A stretch of DNA of 64,000 bases from UBA4421 sp002704225. Lineage in GTDB: Bacteria; Pseudomonadota; Gammaproteobacteria; Pseudomonadales; Azotimanducaceae. The notes beneath the pieces are model-generated. The model was not told the DNA's origin. It saw only the letters and a program-made list of their open reading frames with translations, and did no database searches. Location of the stretch: NCBI GenBank assembly GCA_902556425.1, contig CACDWG010000001.1:186001-250000 (forward strand). The letters run 5' to 3'. The position numbers and the translations under genes were made by a program. Below are positions 1 to 9,425 of this stretch, in pieces (the stretch's first letter is position 1; each line of letters begins with the position of its first letter).

Positions 1-1
1 C

Positions 2-169
2 ATCACCTATCTGCGACAAGCCCACGGTCAGTGGCTAGAGGCGAAAGCGCGAGTGATCAAACGCGGTCGTCAATTGAGCACCGTGGCCATCGATATCGAA
101 AATGACGAGGGGCGTTTGTGCAGTACGGGTCAGGTGCTCTACGCCATGCGCACCGGTACAGATGCTTAA
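2..169 (+). CDS. Hotdog-fold (PaaI-like) thioesterase, C-terminal fragment
   Basis: Only the last 55 codons lie in the window; the reading frame is open from base 2 to the TAA at 167-169. The visible residues (ITYLRQAH, then VIKRGRQLSTVAIDIENDEG, then STGQVLYAMR) match the last strands of PaaI-type acyl-CoA thioesterases, where a basic VxRxGR strand is followed by an acidic turn and a final TGxxxYxMR strand. Such enzymes hydrolyse acyl-CoA thioesters in the cytoplasm. The catalytic residues lie in the missing N-terminal part, so substrate class cannot be judged. Confidence 0.75.
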   Translation: MTYLRQAHGQWLEAKARVIKRGRQLSTVAIDIENDEGRLCSTGQVLYAMRTGTDA

Positions 170-209
170 GCTGTATTGAACGCAGGAGGCTGGTGGTGGC
201 CTTTTGCCC

Positions 210-662
210 CTAGCGATTGACAGAACGCGCGAGTATGCGGTCGAGCGCGTTAGCGAAAACCTGCACATCCTTTTTGTCCAGCGCGGCAGGGCCGCCACTG
301 AGGACGCCCGTAGCGCGCATTTCTTCTGCACGATTGCGACGTTGCAGATAGTCTTTGACGTTTTCCTTGGTGTAGTGGGTGCCTCTGGGATTCAACGCTG
401 TAGCGCCTTTCTCAACGACTTCGGCGGCTAGTGGAATATCGCCGGTAATCACCAAATCGTTTTCAACCACGCGTTCGACAATGGCGTTGTCTGCAACGTC
501 GAAACCTTGCGCGACCTGAATGGACCTGATTACCTTTGACGGCGGCGTCGGGATGTACTGGTTGGCTACGAGGGTCAATGGCACCTGTAAGCGATCGGCT
601 GCCTTGAAGAGCACCTGCTTGATGGCCTTGGGGCAAGCGTCTGCATCAACCCATATATTCAT
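210..662 (-). CDS. yaiI: YaiI/YqxD family (UPF0178) protein
   Basis: A 150-residue cytoplasmic protein of the YaiI/YqxD family. It begins with the family signature MNIWVDADACP, an acidic strand resembling PIN-like nuclease cores. It continues with VITGDIPLAAE and the conserved LNPRGTHYT segment near residues 95-105. The frame stays open upstream to about 1115, but the signature starts at the ATG at 662 and the upstream residues look non-coding, so 662 is chosen. Known family function is uncertain; a nuclease-like role is only inferred from fold resemblance. It is convergent with the thioesterase fragment. Confidence 0.9.
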   Translation of the reverse strand: MNIWVDADACPKAIKQVLFKAADRLQVPLTLVANQYIPTPPSKVIRSIQVAQGFDVADNAIVERVVENDLVITGDIPLAAEVVEKGATALNPRGTHYTKENVKDYLQRRNRAEEMRATGVLSGGPAALDKKDVQVFANALDRILARSVNR

Positions 663-764
663 GTTGTTTGCTCGTGAACCCAACTGGAGGAGATAAGTGT
701 GCAGGTTGCAGGCCCAAGATGAAATGGCAAAGCACATCGTGATCTGTGATGAGCGTGGAGGCCC

Positions 765-995
765 ATGAGTGATTCGACTTTTCGAGGACTGTTGAAAGAC
801 CTCGGTATTTTTTTCGGCACTGTCTTCGCCTTCGTTGGAGGGTTTTTGATGGTGAGCTACGTGATGGCACCGAGCCGTAATCCCTATGGTTTCTGGCTTG
901 GTTTTTTGCTTTACATGTATGTGTTTTCGAAGGCGCTTCGCTGGTTGTTGGATCGTCGGCGAGGCCAACAGAACATCCCGCGCTCGAAACGATGA
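765..995 (+). CDS. Small two-helix membrane protein
   Basis: A 76-residue protein with two hydrophobic segments (about residues 14-34 and 42-58), separated by the short polar loop APSRNPYG. It ends in a very basic tail (LLDRRRGQQNIPRSKR), so the C-terminus should be cytoplasmic. A good ribosome-binding site (GTGGAGG) sits 3-4 bases before the ATG, which supports a real gene. No family is recognised. It is divergent from yaiI, with about 100 bp between them. Confidence 0.6.
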   Translation: MSDSTFRGLLKDLGIFFGTVFAFVGGFLMVSYVMAPSRNPYGFWLGFLLYMYVFSKALRWLLDRRRGQQNIPRSKR

Positions 996-1197
996 CGTGG
1001 GCCAGGAAAAAGCTGCGTCAGTGTATTGGGAGCGCGGCGCGAAGAGACCGGGGAAGATTGAGTGATGAAAGTGTCTTGGAGGTGAAGTAGCGCAGAGGGG
1101 GAGAGGGGATAGCACAGAAGCATCACCTCCAAGACGAGGATAGAGTGCGCCTTGGCAAGTGAATTTGCAGTGTTTCCTGACGGATTTTCAGTTCACG

Positions 1198-1229
1198 CCG
1201 TGCAAACATAGATCGCATCGTTTACACGG
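1198..1229 (-). terminator. Candidate hairpin downstream of deaD
   Basis: Arms CCGTGCAAAC (1198-1207) and GTTTACACGG (1220-1229) pair over 10 bp with one G-U and a 12-base loop. The hairpin lies 18 bp past the deaD stop. There is no U-tract, so it may be an attenuator or 3'-end stabiliser rather than a classical intrinsic terminator. The rest of 996-1246 shows no other feature. Confidence 0.3.
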
Positions 1230-1246
1230 TGATGGGAGTGCTGGTG

Positions 1247-3136
1247 TCAGTCCTTGGCGGCTACGCGCTTACGCTTCTTCACCTCTCGAACGGGCTTGTT
1301 CGCCGTGCCGCCTTTTGCCTTCACCTTTTTCTTCTTTGGTTTTTGTGCCTGGTTGTCTGTCTGCGTCCGGCTCACTTTCTTTCGGTGTGCCTTCTTACCT
1401 TCAGATGCTGCTTTAGCGCCGTTACCATCAATTCGGCTGATGTTCAGTTTTTGACCGCAGACCCAAGCTTTCTTCAGATCGGCGAAAATGGGTTTGGGCA
1501 TGCCTGCGGGAAGCTCAACCAATGAATGATCGTCCTGGATGTCGATACGACCGATGTTCTGTGCGTCCAATCCCGCTTCGTTGGCAATCGCGCCAACGAT
1601 ATTCCGCGGCTCGACCTCATGATTGTGTCCCACTTCGATACGAAATAACTCCATATCAGCAGCTGGCACGATGGCGCCGCGCTTTTTGTTGCCTCGTGGG
1701 TTCTCGTCACGCCGGCTGCGCTCAGGACGTTCTGATCTGGGGCCCCTTGGTTTTAGATCTCTGTGGCCTCTGGCGTTTTCGGCATGGCGTTCGTTGCGAG
1801 CGCGAGTTTCTGGTTTCACCAACAAAGAGCGCTCGCCCAGCGATAGGGTGGCCAGCGCCGCGGCGATGTCCAAAGGCGCTAAATCAGAGTCGTTTTGGTA
1901 TTGCTCCAAGATGCCGCGCATGAAGGCTAAATCGCCCTGATTGATGGTGTCTGTAATACGCTGCTTGAAGTCGGCAATGCGTTTGTTGTTGATTGTCTCG
2001 GTGGTCGGCAAGGTCAGCGGTTCTATTTTCTTCCGCGTCGCGCGCTCAATGGCACCGAGCATGCGTCGCTCACGGGGCGCGACAAAGAGTATTGCGTCGC
2101 CTTGTCGACCGGCACGTCCGGTTCGCCCGATTCTGTGGATGTAGGCTTCCGTGTCGTAGGGAATGTCGTAGTTGATTACGTGGCTGATGCGGTCCACATC
2201 CAAGCCACGTGCCGCAACGTCTGTGGCGATCAAAATATCCAAGCCGCCTGCCTTGAGTTTGTTAACCATCTGCTCTCGCTGCTTTTGCGGCATATCGCCA
2301 TTCATTGCGGCGGCGGCGTGACCTCTGGCTTCTAATTTGTCTGCCAGTTCTGTCGTGGCAATTTTCGTGCGGACGAAGATCAGCACGCCGTCAAAGGGCT
2401 CTACTTCCAAAATTCGGGTCAGGGCGTCAAGTTTGTGCATGCCGCCGACCAGCCAAAAACGCTGGCGAATGGTTTCCGCGGTGGCGGTCTTTGCCTTGAT
2501 CGATACCTCTTGCGGATTTCGCAGGTGCCGTCTGGCGATCTTTTCGATCTGTTTCGGCATGGTCGCGGAAAACAGGGCGGTTTGGCGGGCTTCCGGGGTT
2601 TGTTCGAGAATCCATTCCACTTCGTCGATGAATCCCATGCGGAGCATCTCGTCGGCTTCATCCAGTACTAAGGCTTGCACCTTGTCGAGCTTCAAAGTGC
2701 CCTTGCGAATATGATCCGATACTCGTCCGGGGGTGCCCACAACCACATGCACCCCACGCTTCAGACCGCGAATCTGGCCGGAGTAATCCTGTCCACCATA
2801 TATGGGCAAAACCTGAAATCCCTTGATGTTACCCGCATAGGTCTTGAATGCTTCGGCAACTTGGATCGCGAGCTCACGAGTCGGCGCTAACACCATGATT
2901 TGCACGTGCTTTTGGCTCAGATCCAGACGCGAAAGCAAGGGCAGGGCAAAAGCTGCCGTTTTACCGGTGCCCGTTGGGGCGTGGCCCAGTATGTCGTCGC
3001 CGTTCAACAGATGAGGGATTGCCTGAGCTTGAACTGGCGAGGGGGCCTCATATCCTAGGGATTCTAGGGTGTCGAGAAGTTCATTGGTTAGGTTGAGTTC
3101 TTTAAAAGAAAGGGATTGCTTGGTCTTGCCGCTCAT
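1247..3136 (-). CDS. deaD: DEAD-box RNA helicase, CsdA/DeaD type
   Basis: A 629-residue ATP-dependent RNA helicase that unwinds structured RNA in ribosome assembly, mRNA decay and cold adaptation. Motifs in order: Q motif around residues 10-40 (FKELNLTNELL, then SPVQAQAIP), motif I APTGTGKT near 54, PTRELA, the GG and TPGR motifs, motif II DEAD near 160, SAT near 190, and motif VI HRIGRTGRAGR near 335-345. After the two RecA-like domains comes a DbpA-type RNA-binding domain (about 480-560: MELFRIEVG to NISRID) and a Lys/Arg-rich tail. That layout and length fit CsdA rather than RhlE or SrmB. The ATG at 3136 has AGGATC upstream. The gene stands alone, divergent from the TonB-dependent receptor. 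Confidence 0.95.
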   Translation of the reverse strand: MSGKTKQSLSFKELNLTNELLDTLESLGYEAPSPVQAQAIPHLLNGDDILGHAPTGTGKTAAFALPLLSRLDLSQKHVQIMVLAPTRELAIQVAEAFKTYAGNIKGFQVLPIYGGQDYSGQIRGLKRGVHVVVGTPGRVSDHIRKGTLKLDKVQALVLDEADEMLRMGFIDEVEWILEQTPEARQTALFSATMPKQIEKIARRHLRNPQEVSIKAKTATAETIRQRFWLVGGMHKLDALTRILEVEPFDGVLIFVRTKIATTELADKLEARGHAAAAMNGDMPQKQREQMVNKLKAGGLDILIATDVAARGLDVDRISHVINYDIPYDTEAYIHRIGRTGRAGRQGDAILFVAPRERRMLGAIERATRKKIEPLTLPTTETINNKRIADFKQRITDTINQGDLAFMRGILEQYQNDSDLAPLDIAAALATLSLGERSLLVKPETRARNERHAENARGHRDLKPRGPRSERPERSRRDENPRGNKKRGAIVPAADMELFRIEVGHNHEVEPRNIVGAIANEAGLDAQNIGRIDIQDDHSLVELPAGMPKPIFADLKKAWVCGQKLNISRIDGNGAKAASEGKKAHRKKVSRTQTDNQAQKPKKKKVKAKGGTANKPVREVKKRKRVAAKD

Positions 3137-3435
3137 AGGATCCTGAGGTTGCTATGCCAAACCGATGGTCTGGCGGAGCGGTATCATACCGCAACGCCCT
3201 GTCGGATATCTGACTGATTGCGTGAAAACAAGCCTGCGTATTAAAAAGCTGAATCTCTTTTTTGAGGCGGGCCATATTCCCTATTTGATCAATTTCTTAT
3301 TAGAGGAGCGCTCTATTAGTCCTTTCTTTTATCTCCCCGCATGTTAACTTTAGATTGACGTCCGTAACGCCCACGGGGTGTTTTGGGCTACGCACAGGCT
3401 CCTGGAGAGGAGTGTCAAATAGACAGGGGAGAACT

Positions 3436-6372
3436 ATGATTCTTGATCTAAGTAAGAAGGCTTTGCGCAGCAGTAGCCTTTTCTGTGCTGCAAGCGTGCT
3501 TGCCTTAGGCAATGCAACGTACGCGGTTGCAGAAGAAACGATAGAAGAAGTAGTGGTAACAGGCTCGTATCTGAAGCGATCTTCAGAAAACACGCCGTCG
3601 CCACTTTCAGTGGTTACTTCAGCGGACATTGAGGACATCGGTGCTCAAGGTATGGCTGAAATTATCAACACAATGCCTTGGCAATCAGGCAGTGAGACGC
3701 GATCCGCAACCTTTAACGGTGGCGCCGGATTGGGGCAAATGACAGTAAACCTGAGAAACTTGGGTATGTCGTCGACGCTGGTTCTGGTAAACGGCAAGCG
3801 CAGTGTTGCGACCTACTACGATGGTAACTCCAACGCGGCAGTCAACATTCAAGCGCTGGTGCCAACCATCGCCCTTGAACGTATGGAAGTGGTAAAAGAC
3901 GGTGCCTCGGCTCTGTATGGCTCGGATGCGATTGCGGGCGTTGTTAACTTTATTACTAAAAAAGACTTTGAAGGACTTGATGTTCAGTTCGAACATTCGG
4001 CCATTGAACAAGTCAGTTCGGGTGACACCAACAACGCTTCGATGATCTTTGGCGTTCAAGGTGATCGTGGTGGTATTGTGATGTCCGCAGGCGTTATGTC
4101 TCGTGGCATGGTCACAGTCGGTGACTTGTACTCACGTCATGGCGGCTCTTCTGCATCAAGCACCGGTCAGCCAGGACGCATGTTTCCCACGGGAACGGCA
4201 GTATGGGCTGACAACGGCTTAGTTCCCGGCGAGGAAGTTGAGGGTGGTTTCCCTCGTGATCCTCTAGGCACCAGCTACGGTAACGCGGATCCAAGCTGTG
4301 AAGCAGCCGATGCGCTGGATCCGATCGGCGGGTCTGCTAATTACTTCAATGCGTTGTGTACATACGATTTCGGCCCCTTCTTCCCGCTGCAGGGCGACGA
4401 AGCGACACGTCAAATGTTCATGACCGGTCACTATGACTTGACCGATAAGGTTGAATTGTATTTTGAAATGGGCGCAAACGGCGCTGAGTTTTTCCGGTTC
4501 AACTCGTTGAACCCGAATGCCGTATCGCTGACCATTCCAACCCATCACTTAGGTTTGATCGAAGACGCGGATAATCGCGGAATCGTACCGATGCCTCTGC
4601 GTAACGGTACTCGTATGTTGGGCCGCACGGTTTATGACTCTGGTACGAGCGAACGTCCGTTAGATACCTACTCGCAAGTTGATCGTTCGATGGACCGTAT
4701 GCAGTTTGGTGCAAAGGTTGATTTAGAGAACGATTGGATGCTCGATGTGTCTTACACACGCTCCGTGTTCAATCAGCAACGAACCGAACTGCAAGATACG
4801 CAGTCCGTTGAGTTTGAGTTGGCTATTAACGGTATGGGTGGACCAAACTGTGACCCGTTTAATGGTACAGCAGGTAGCGGTAACGCAGCCTATGCAGCTT
4901 CCGGCGGTGACTTCGGTGCAGGCAACTGTTACTACTTCAACCCGTTCGGTAATGCCTACATTAATCCAGACGGCACCCCCCAGACGGATATGACCTTGGT
5001 CAATCCTCCTGAGTTGTATGCCTACCTGCTGGGTCGAGTCACATCGGATTCGGTTTATGAGCAAGACGTCTTAGACGCGGTTGTCTCAGGAACCATCGGT
5101 GATTCCATTGGTTTGGCGCTGGGTTTGCAGCATCGAGTTGACTTTGGTCGCACGCTTTACGACGCTACCATGAACTCCGGTAACCTGGACTTCGTCTACG
5201 GTGCAACCGATTGGGAAGGCGAACTGACAACGACGGCGGTTTTTGCAGAAATTGCGGTTCCTTTGGGCGATAACATCGACATCAACGGCGCGATTCGCTA
5301 CGAAGAATTCGATGAACTGGGTGTTGATACCACCGATCCGAAACTCACGGTTCTTTGGCGCGCAACAGAGACGCTGACCGGACGAGCCTCTGCGGGTTCC
5401 TCATACCGAGTTGGTTCACTTAACCAACTGTTCGGTAAAGTGACCACGGTTCACAACATGACGGACTACAACGGTGTTTCCGCTTACAAGCCCTCGTTGA
5501 CGCTTGGTAACGAACAACTCAAGCCAGAAAGTGCCGATATGTGGAACGTTGGTTTCTCTTGGATTCCTGGCGGGGCACTCGAAGGATTCCAGTTTGATGC
5601 GGACTACTACAACTACGAGTACGAAGACATCTTGTCCAGAGAAAGCTATTTGTCTTTGATTGCTGCAGACAACGCTGCGTTGAATGCTGCAATAGACGGT
5701 GGTCAGACGATCACAGAAGCAATTGATGCTGGCGTGGGTAATCGCGCTCAGGTTCTGCGAACCGGTGCTGGCGCGATTTTGCGTGTTCTACCTGACTTCG
5801 TGAACCAGAACTCAGCAGAAATCAGCGGTCTGGACATGCAGGCAACCTATTCTTTTGACAACAAGTGGGGCGCCTGGCGCGCAAGCTTGGCGGCGGCTTG
5901 GGCTCAAGAGTTCAAGGTTGCTGGGCAGAAAGATGCGGTTGGCCAGTACAACGTGAAAAATCCAGTGATGCCACGTCGTGCGTTGCCTGAGTGGAAGATC
6001 AATGCGTCCTTGAATTGGAGCTATGAGAACCACCGCGCATACGCAGTTGTGCGATACATCGACGGATACGAAGCAACATTGTCCGATGAGCCTGCTTCTG
6101 GGTTCTGGAAGAACACCATCAGTCTCTTCTTGGGCAGCGAAGCGTCAGCTAAGTACTACAACCCAAATGTTGATAGCTGGACGACAGTAGATGCTAACTA
6201 CACGTATACGTTGCCTGAAATGGGCGCAGTATCTTCTTCCTCTGTGACAATTGGTGCGAAGAACTTGTTTGATGAGGACGCCCCTTGGGTACCAAACAAC
6301 ACAAGTTATGACCCAGTCACCCACGATTTCCGTGGACGGGTTTGGTACGTGCGACTGTCTGCAAGCATGTAA
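3436..6372 (+). CDS. TonB-dependent outer-membrane receptor
   Basis: A 978-residue receptor that imports a ligand across the outer membrane using TonB energy. A signal peptide (about residues 1-33, ending near ATYAVAEE) is followed by the TonB box ETIEEVVVTGS. The plug domain follows (PSPLSVVTSADIED, VLVNGKRS, then RMEVVKDGASALYGSDAIAG with VNFITKK) and then the long beta-barrel. The frame opens at 3355, but the ATG at 3436 has AGGGGAG just upstream and leads directly into the signal peptide. The last residue is Met rather than the usual aromatic. No substrate-specific gene adjoins it; polysaccharide, siderophore or other ligands are all possible. A strong terminator follows. Confidence 0.93.
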   Translation: MILDLSKKALRSSSLFCAASVLALGNATYAVAEETIEEVVVTGSYLKRSSENTPSPLSVVTSADIEDIGAQGMAEIINTMPWQSGSETRSATFNGGAGLGQMTVNLRNLGMSSTLVLVNGKRSVATYYDGNSNAAVNIQALVPTIALERMEVVKDGASALYGSDAIAGVVNFITKKDFEGLDVQFEHSAIEQVSSGDTNNASMIFGVQGDRGGIVMSAGVMSRGMVTVGDLYSRHGGSSASSTGQPGRMFPTGTAVWADNGLVPGEEVEGGFPRDPLGTSYGNADPSCEAADALDPIGGSANYFNALCTYDFGPFFPLQGDEATRQMFMTGHYDLTDKVELYFEMGANGAEFFRFNSLNPNAVSLTIPTHHLGLIEDADNRGIVPMPLRNGTRMLGRTVYDSGTSERPLDTYSQVDRSMDRMQFGAKVDLENDWMLDVSYTRSVFNQQRTELQDTQSVEFELAINGMGGPNCDPFNGTAGSGNAAYAASGGDFGAGNCYYFNPFGNAYINPDGTPQTDMTLVNPPELYAYLLGRVTSDSVYEQDVLDAVVSGTIGDSIGLALGLQHRVDFGRTLYDATMNSGNLDFVYGATDWEGELTTTAVFAEIAVPLGDNIDINGAIRYEEFDELGVDTTDPKLTVLWRATETLTGRASAGSSYRVGSLNQLFGKVTTVHNMTDYNGVSAYKPSLTLGNEQLKPESADMWNVGFSWIPGGALEGFQFDADYYNYEYEDILSRESYLSLIAADNAALNAAIDGGQTITEAIDAGVGNRAQVLRTGAGAILRVLPDFVNQNSAEISGLDMQATYSFDNKWGAWRASLAAAWAQEFKVAGQKDAVGQYNVKNPVMPRRALPEWKINASLNWSYENHRAYAVVRYIDGYEATLSDEPASGFWKNTISLFLGSEASAKYYNPNVDSWTTVDANYTYTLPEMGAVSSSSVTIGAKNLFDEDAPWVPNNTSYDPVTHDFRGRVWYVRLSASM

Positions 6373-6396
6373 GACGATCAGCTAGTGCTGAACGAG

Positions 6397-6424
6397 AAAG
6401 CCCCGGTTTCCGGGGCTTTTTTTT
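6397..6424 (+). terminator. Rho-independent terminator of the receptor gene
   Basis: The stem AGCCCCGG (6399-6406) pairs with CCGGGGCT (6410-6417) around a TTT loop and is followed by an eight-T run (6417-6424). It lies 25 bp after the receptor stop codon. Confidence 0.93.
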
Positions 6425-6535
6425 GCCTGTCTTTTACAACGCTGGAAAGTGGTGGAGGGCGGTCGGGGCAATGTTAGTGCGGGGGAAACAGTGGCGACCT
6501 GTTCCCCAACGACACAACTGTGGCCGGTAGGAGTT

Positions 6536-7033
6536 TCAGTCGACGCGCTTAACGCGAAACCAAGGGCCTTCATTGATACTCATGAGGTACCCGCCGATGG
6601 TTCCGGTTTTGATCTTTACCGAATCGCCGGCCGATGCCGACATCGCCCGATCCTTCGTCGGTGTCCAGATTTGCTCATTGTCTAAGTGTAATCGCGGCGT
6701 TGATCGAGGCTGTTTCACTACCTTCGTTAGCGCGGCGCTGAGCGTGCTCGTATCGCGATTGCTGAACATAGGTCGTGGCTCCCCAAAGGACGAGTCAGCG
6801 GTTTGCGGTTGCGACGGGCTAGCAACGCTTGCTGGCGGCAAGGGGCTGGTATCGCCACTTGCTCTGATGTTCGTGCGAGTTGCGGACGAGCTTTGTGCCG
6901 CGCCGCTATGACTTTCGTCATAGCAACTCAGTCGGGCTAACAGATTGCTGATGTCCCGGCAGTTTGCCTCATCGTGGGCGTAGCCGGTATTCGCGGCGAA
7001 TACGACCGTTAACGTTGCAAGGGTTTTTCTCAT
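6536..7033 (-). CDS. Secreted protein with C-terminal beta domain (LDN-x-W motif)
   Basis: A 165-residue protein with a signal peptide (MRKTLATLTVVFAANTGYAH). Next is a short Cys-pair motif (CRDISNLLARLSCYDE), a low-complexity Ser/Pro/Ala linker (about 45-105) and a C-terminal domain (LHLDNEQIW, then GDSVKIKTGTIGGYLMS and RVKRVD). I recall this arrangement from uncharacterised proteobacterial periplasmic proteins in which the end reads LDNGQVWRQ, GDxVxI and IRVKRV. The function is unknown. The start is supported by GGGAGAG upstream of the ATG. It is convergent with the receptor and divergent from the acyl-CoA ligase. Confidence 0.75.
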   Translation of the reverse strand: MRKTLATLTVVFAANTGYAHDEANCRDISNLLARLSCYDESHSGAAQSSSATRTNIRASGDTSPLPPASVASPSQPQTADSSFGEPRPMFSNRDTSTLSAALTKVVKQPRSTPRLHLDNEQIWTPTKDRAMSASAGDSVKIKTGTIGGYLMSINEGPWFRVKRVD

Positions 7034-7185
7034 AAAGCTCTCCCGGTTGCTGAGTGGTGAACGAGCAGTGTATGCGCTGGGGCGTCATTCGGCATCCTCC
7101 GATTTGATTTGCTGTCCCCACAGACGCTTTTGGTTTGGTTGCGTCTGTGGAAACATAGTGTTCAAACACCGGAGAGAAAACACCA

Positions 7186-8745
7186 ATGTATCCGAACAAA
7201 GATTCCGTAAATTATGGGGAGTGGGCGGCATTTATTATGGCCAGTACTGGTGAAACCGTGACCTATGCGGCTTTCGACGCCAGAGCGAACAGGCTTGCGC
7301 ATTTGCTGCGTTCCGCGGGACTGCAGCACCAAGATCATTACGCCATCATGATGGAAAACAACGACCGCTACATGGAAGCCTGTGCAGCTGGCGAACGTGC
7401 GGGCCTTTATTACACCTGTGTGAACTCTTACCTCACGGCGGACGAGCTGGCTTACATTCTGACTAACTCTGAATCTCAAATTCTGATTACCAGTGTCGCC
7501 AAGCTAGAGGTGGTTCAAGACGCAGTGGCCCAATGCCCGGCGGTTCGGCAGGTGTTGGTGGTCGACGCCGCAGAGATGGACCTGCCCGAGGGATTCGACG
7601 ACTACGCCGCTGCCTGCAGGGGCTTCCCAGAATCACCGATTGCCGACGAATTGTTGGGTACATCCATGCTTTATTCATCGGGTACCACCGGCCGACCGAA
7701 GGGCATTATCCGGCCTTTGCCGCTGCAACCACCGGCAGAGCAGTTGCCAATGTTTGATTTCCTAGGAGGGCTGTGGCGTTACCGGCAGGGCATGGTCTAC
7801 CTTTCGCCAGCACCTCTTTATCACTCAGCGCCACAAGCGGCGGTGAATTTAACCATTCGCCATGGGGGTACCGTGATCATCATGGAGCGTTTCGATCCCC
7901 AAGAATATCTGGCGTTGATTGAACGTTATCAGGTGAGCCATTCCCAACTGGTACCCACCATGTTCAGTCGTATGCTGAAATTACCGGAAGCCCAGCGTCT
8001 GGCCTACGATTTATCGTCGCTGGAAATCGCCATACACGCGGCCGCGCCTTGCCCAGTTATGGTGAAAGAGCAAATGATCGATTGGTGGGGGCCGATCATT
8101 CATGAGTATTACGGCGCGACCGAGGGTCTCGGGTTTGCAGCCTGCGATACGGCGGAATGGCTCGCCCACAAAGGCACTGTGGGGAAAGTTGTGCTGGGCG
8201 AGCTGGCGGTGCTCGACGATGAGATGCAGGCAGTGCCTCAGGGGCAATCGGGGACCCTGTGGTTCAAGACCGCTACGGAATTCGAGTACCACAATGATCC
8301 GGAAAAGACACAGGAGGCCAGGTCGGCTGACGGCGAAATGACTACGGTAGGCGACGTAGGTTACGTGGATGAAGACGGCTTTTTGTATTTAACAGATCGG
8401 AAGACATTCATGATCATTTCCGGAGGTGTGAATATTTACCCTCAGGAATGCGAGGATTTGCTGATTACCCATCCCAAGGTAGAGGACGCTGCTGTGTTTG
8501 GCGTACCAAATGTGGACCTGGGCGAGGAGGTCAAGGCCGTGATTCAAACCGTATCCGGTCAGATCGGAGATGAAGCGCTCAGCGACGAGCTGTTGGCGTA
8601 CTTAGCGGAGCATTTGTCGCGGCAAAAAATTCCGCGATCCATCGACTACATCGATGAGATGCCTCGGTTGCCTACAGGCAAACTGTACAAGCGCGTGCTG
8701 CGGGATAAGTACTGGGGTGAGGGGCAGTCGCGTATCGTGCAGTAG
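7186..8745 (+). CDS. Acyl-CoA synthetase (AMP-binding, FadD/CaiC-like)
   Basis: A 519-residue ANL-superfamily ligase, expected to activate a carboxylic acid as acyl-AMP and then transfer it to CoA. The P-loop SSGTTGRPKG is near residues 164-173. YGATEG is near 308, GDVGYVDEDGF near 387, and the hinge and catalytic region is DRKTFMIISGGVNIYP. The C-terminal catalytic Lys is in LPTGKLYKR near 500. GGAGAG precedes the ATG. It stands alone between oppositely oriented genes. The tolerance of EYHNDPEKTQEA and similar segments resembles ligases for medium or long acyl chains or steroid side chains, but the substrate cannot be read from sequence. Confidence 0.92.
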   Translation: MYPNKDSVNYGEWAAFIMASTGETVTYAAFDARANRLAHLLRSAGLQHQDHYAIMMENNDRYMEACAAGERAGLYYTCVNSYLTADELAYILTNSESQILITSVAKLEVVQDAVAQCPAVRQVLVVDAAEMDLPEGFDDYAAACRGFPESPIADELLGTSMLYSSGTTGRPKGIIRPLPLQPPAEQLPMFDFLGGLWRYRQGMVYLSPAPLYHSAPQAAVNLTIRHGGTVIIMERFDPQEYLALIERYQVSHSQLVPTMFSRMLKLPEAQRLAYDLSSLEIAIHAAAPCPVMVKEQMIDWWGPIIHEYYGATEGLGFAACDTAEWLAHKGTVGKVVLGELAVLDDEMQAVPQGQSGTLWFKTATEFEYHNDPEKTQEARSADGEMTTVGDVGYVDEDGFLYLTDRKTFMIISGGVNIYPQECEDLLITHPKVEDAAVFGVPNVDLGEEVKAVIQTVSGQIGDEALSDELLAYLAEHLSRQKIPRSIDYIDEMPRLPTGKLYKRVLRDKYWGEGQSRIVQ

Positions 8746-8790
8746 CACGCTGCATCGCAATCCCATCAGTCCGGTGTCCTGAGATTGGCG

Positions 8791-9345
8791 CTACTCTTCG
8801 TAGTCTGCGCCAATATCAAAGGTTGTTTCTAGGTTAATCAAGGCTTTGGCCTTCCCATCGATGATGATGGGTTCGTACTCAACACGGGAAACGAACTTGT
8901 TCAGCAGTGCCATATGCTCTTCTTTCGTCTTCTTGCCGGTGACGCCTCTAGGCTCACCCTCTAAGTACTCGCCGTCTAAAATGGTGGTCTCTCCGTCGGC
9001 AGAAATGCGATAGCTGTAGCGATAGCTCATGTTGTAGCCCTCAGAAAACGTCATTCGCTTTACCTTCTTCGGCAGGCAAAACGTGTTTCTACACAGTGTC
9101 TCACGGTCTTCAAATCCGGCCGGCCAGATGCGCATTGCACATTCGTCACCGATACACGCCAGACAGGCCTGAGAAAAACGCTCGCGATTGGCCTTGGCAG
9201 TTTTTAGGCCGTCTCGAGTCAGCGGTTTGATTTCACAAGCAAAGGTAGGCAGGTTGGTCGGAAAGGTTTCCGCCGCGGAAGCTGAATTGACGGTAAGCAA
9301 TCCCAGCGCGGCCGCGATCACGAAAAGGAATGATTTAAGTTTCAT
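8791..9345 (-). CDS. Secreted Cys-rich protein with TonB-C-like end
   Basis: A 184-residue exported protein; signal peptide MKLKSFLFVIAAALGLLTVNSASA. The middle has a Cys cluster (CLACIGDEC near 57-66, then CRNTFC near 86-91) that could form disulfides or bind metal. The last 40 residues (VEYEPIIIDGKAKALINLETTF) resemble the PAxxDGKxV strand of TonB C-terminal domains. I do not recognise the family. GAGGAGG lies just ahead of the ATG. It reads convergently with the ligase gene. Confidence 0.7.
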   Translation of the reverse strand: MKLKSFLFVIAAALGLLTVNSASAAETFPTNLPTFACEIKPLTRDGLKTAKANRERFSQACLACIGDECAMRIWPAGFEDRETLCRNTFCLPKKVKRMTFSEGYNMSYRYSYRISADGETTILDGEYLEGEPRGVTGKKTKEEHMALLNKFVSRVEYEPIIIDGKAKALINLETTFDIGADYEE

Positions 9346-9425
9346 GGTGCGCCTCCTCTATCGGCGGTTTTTGAATCTTGACCCTGAAGTCTGCCATGCC
9401 GGTGTTGAATCGTCTCTAGCCAGTT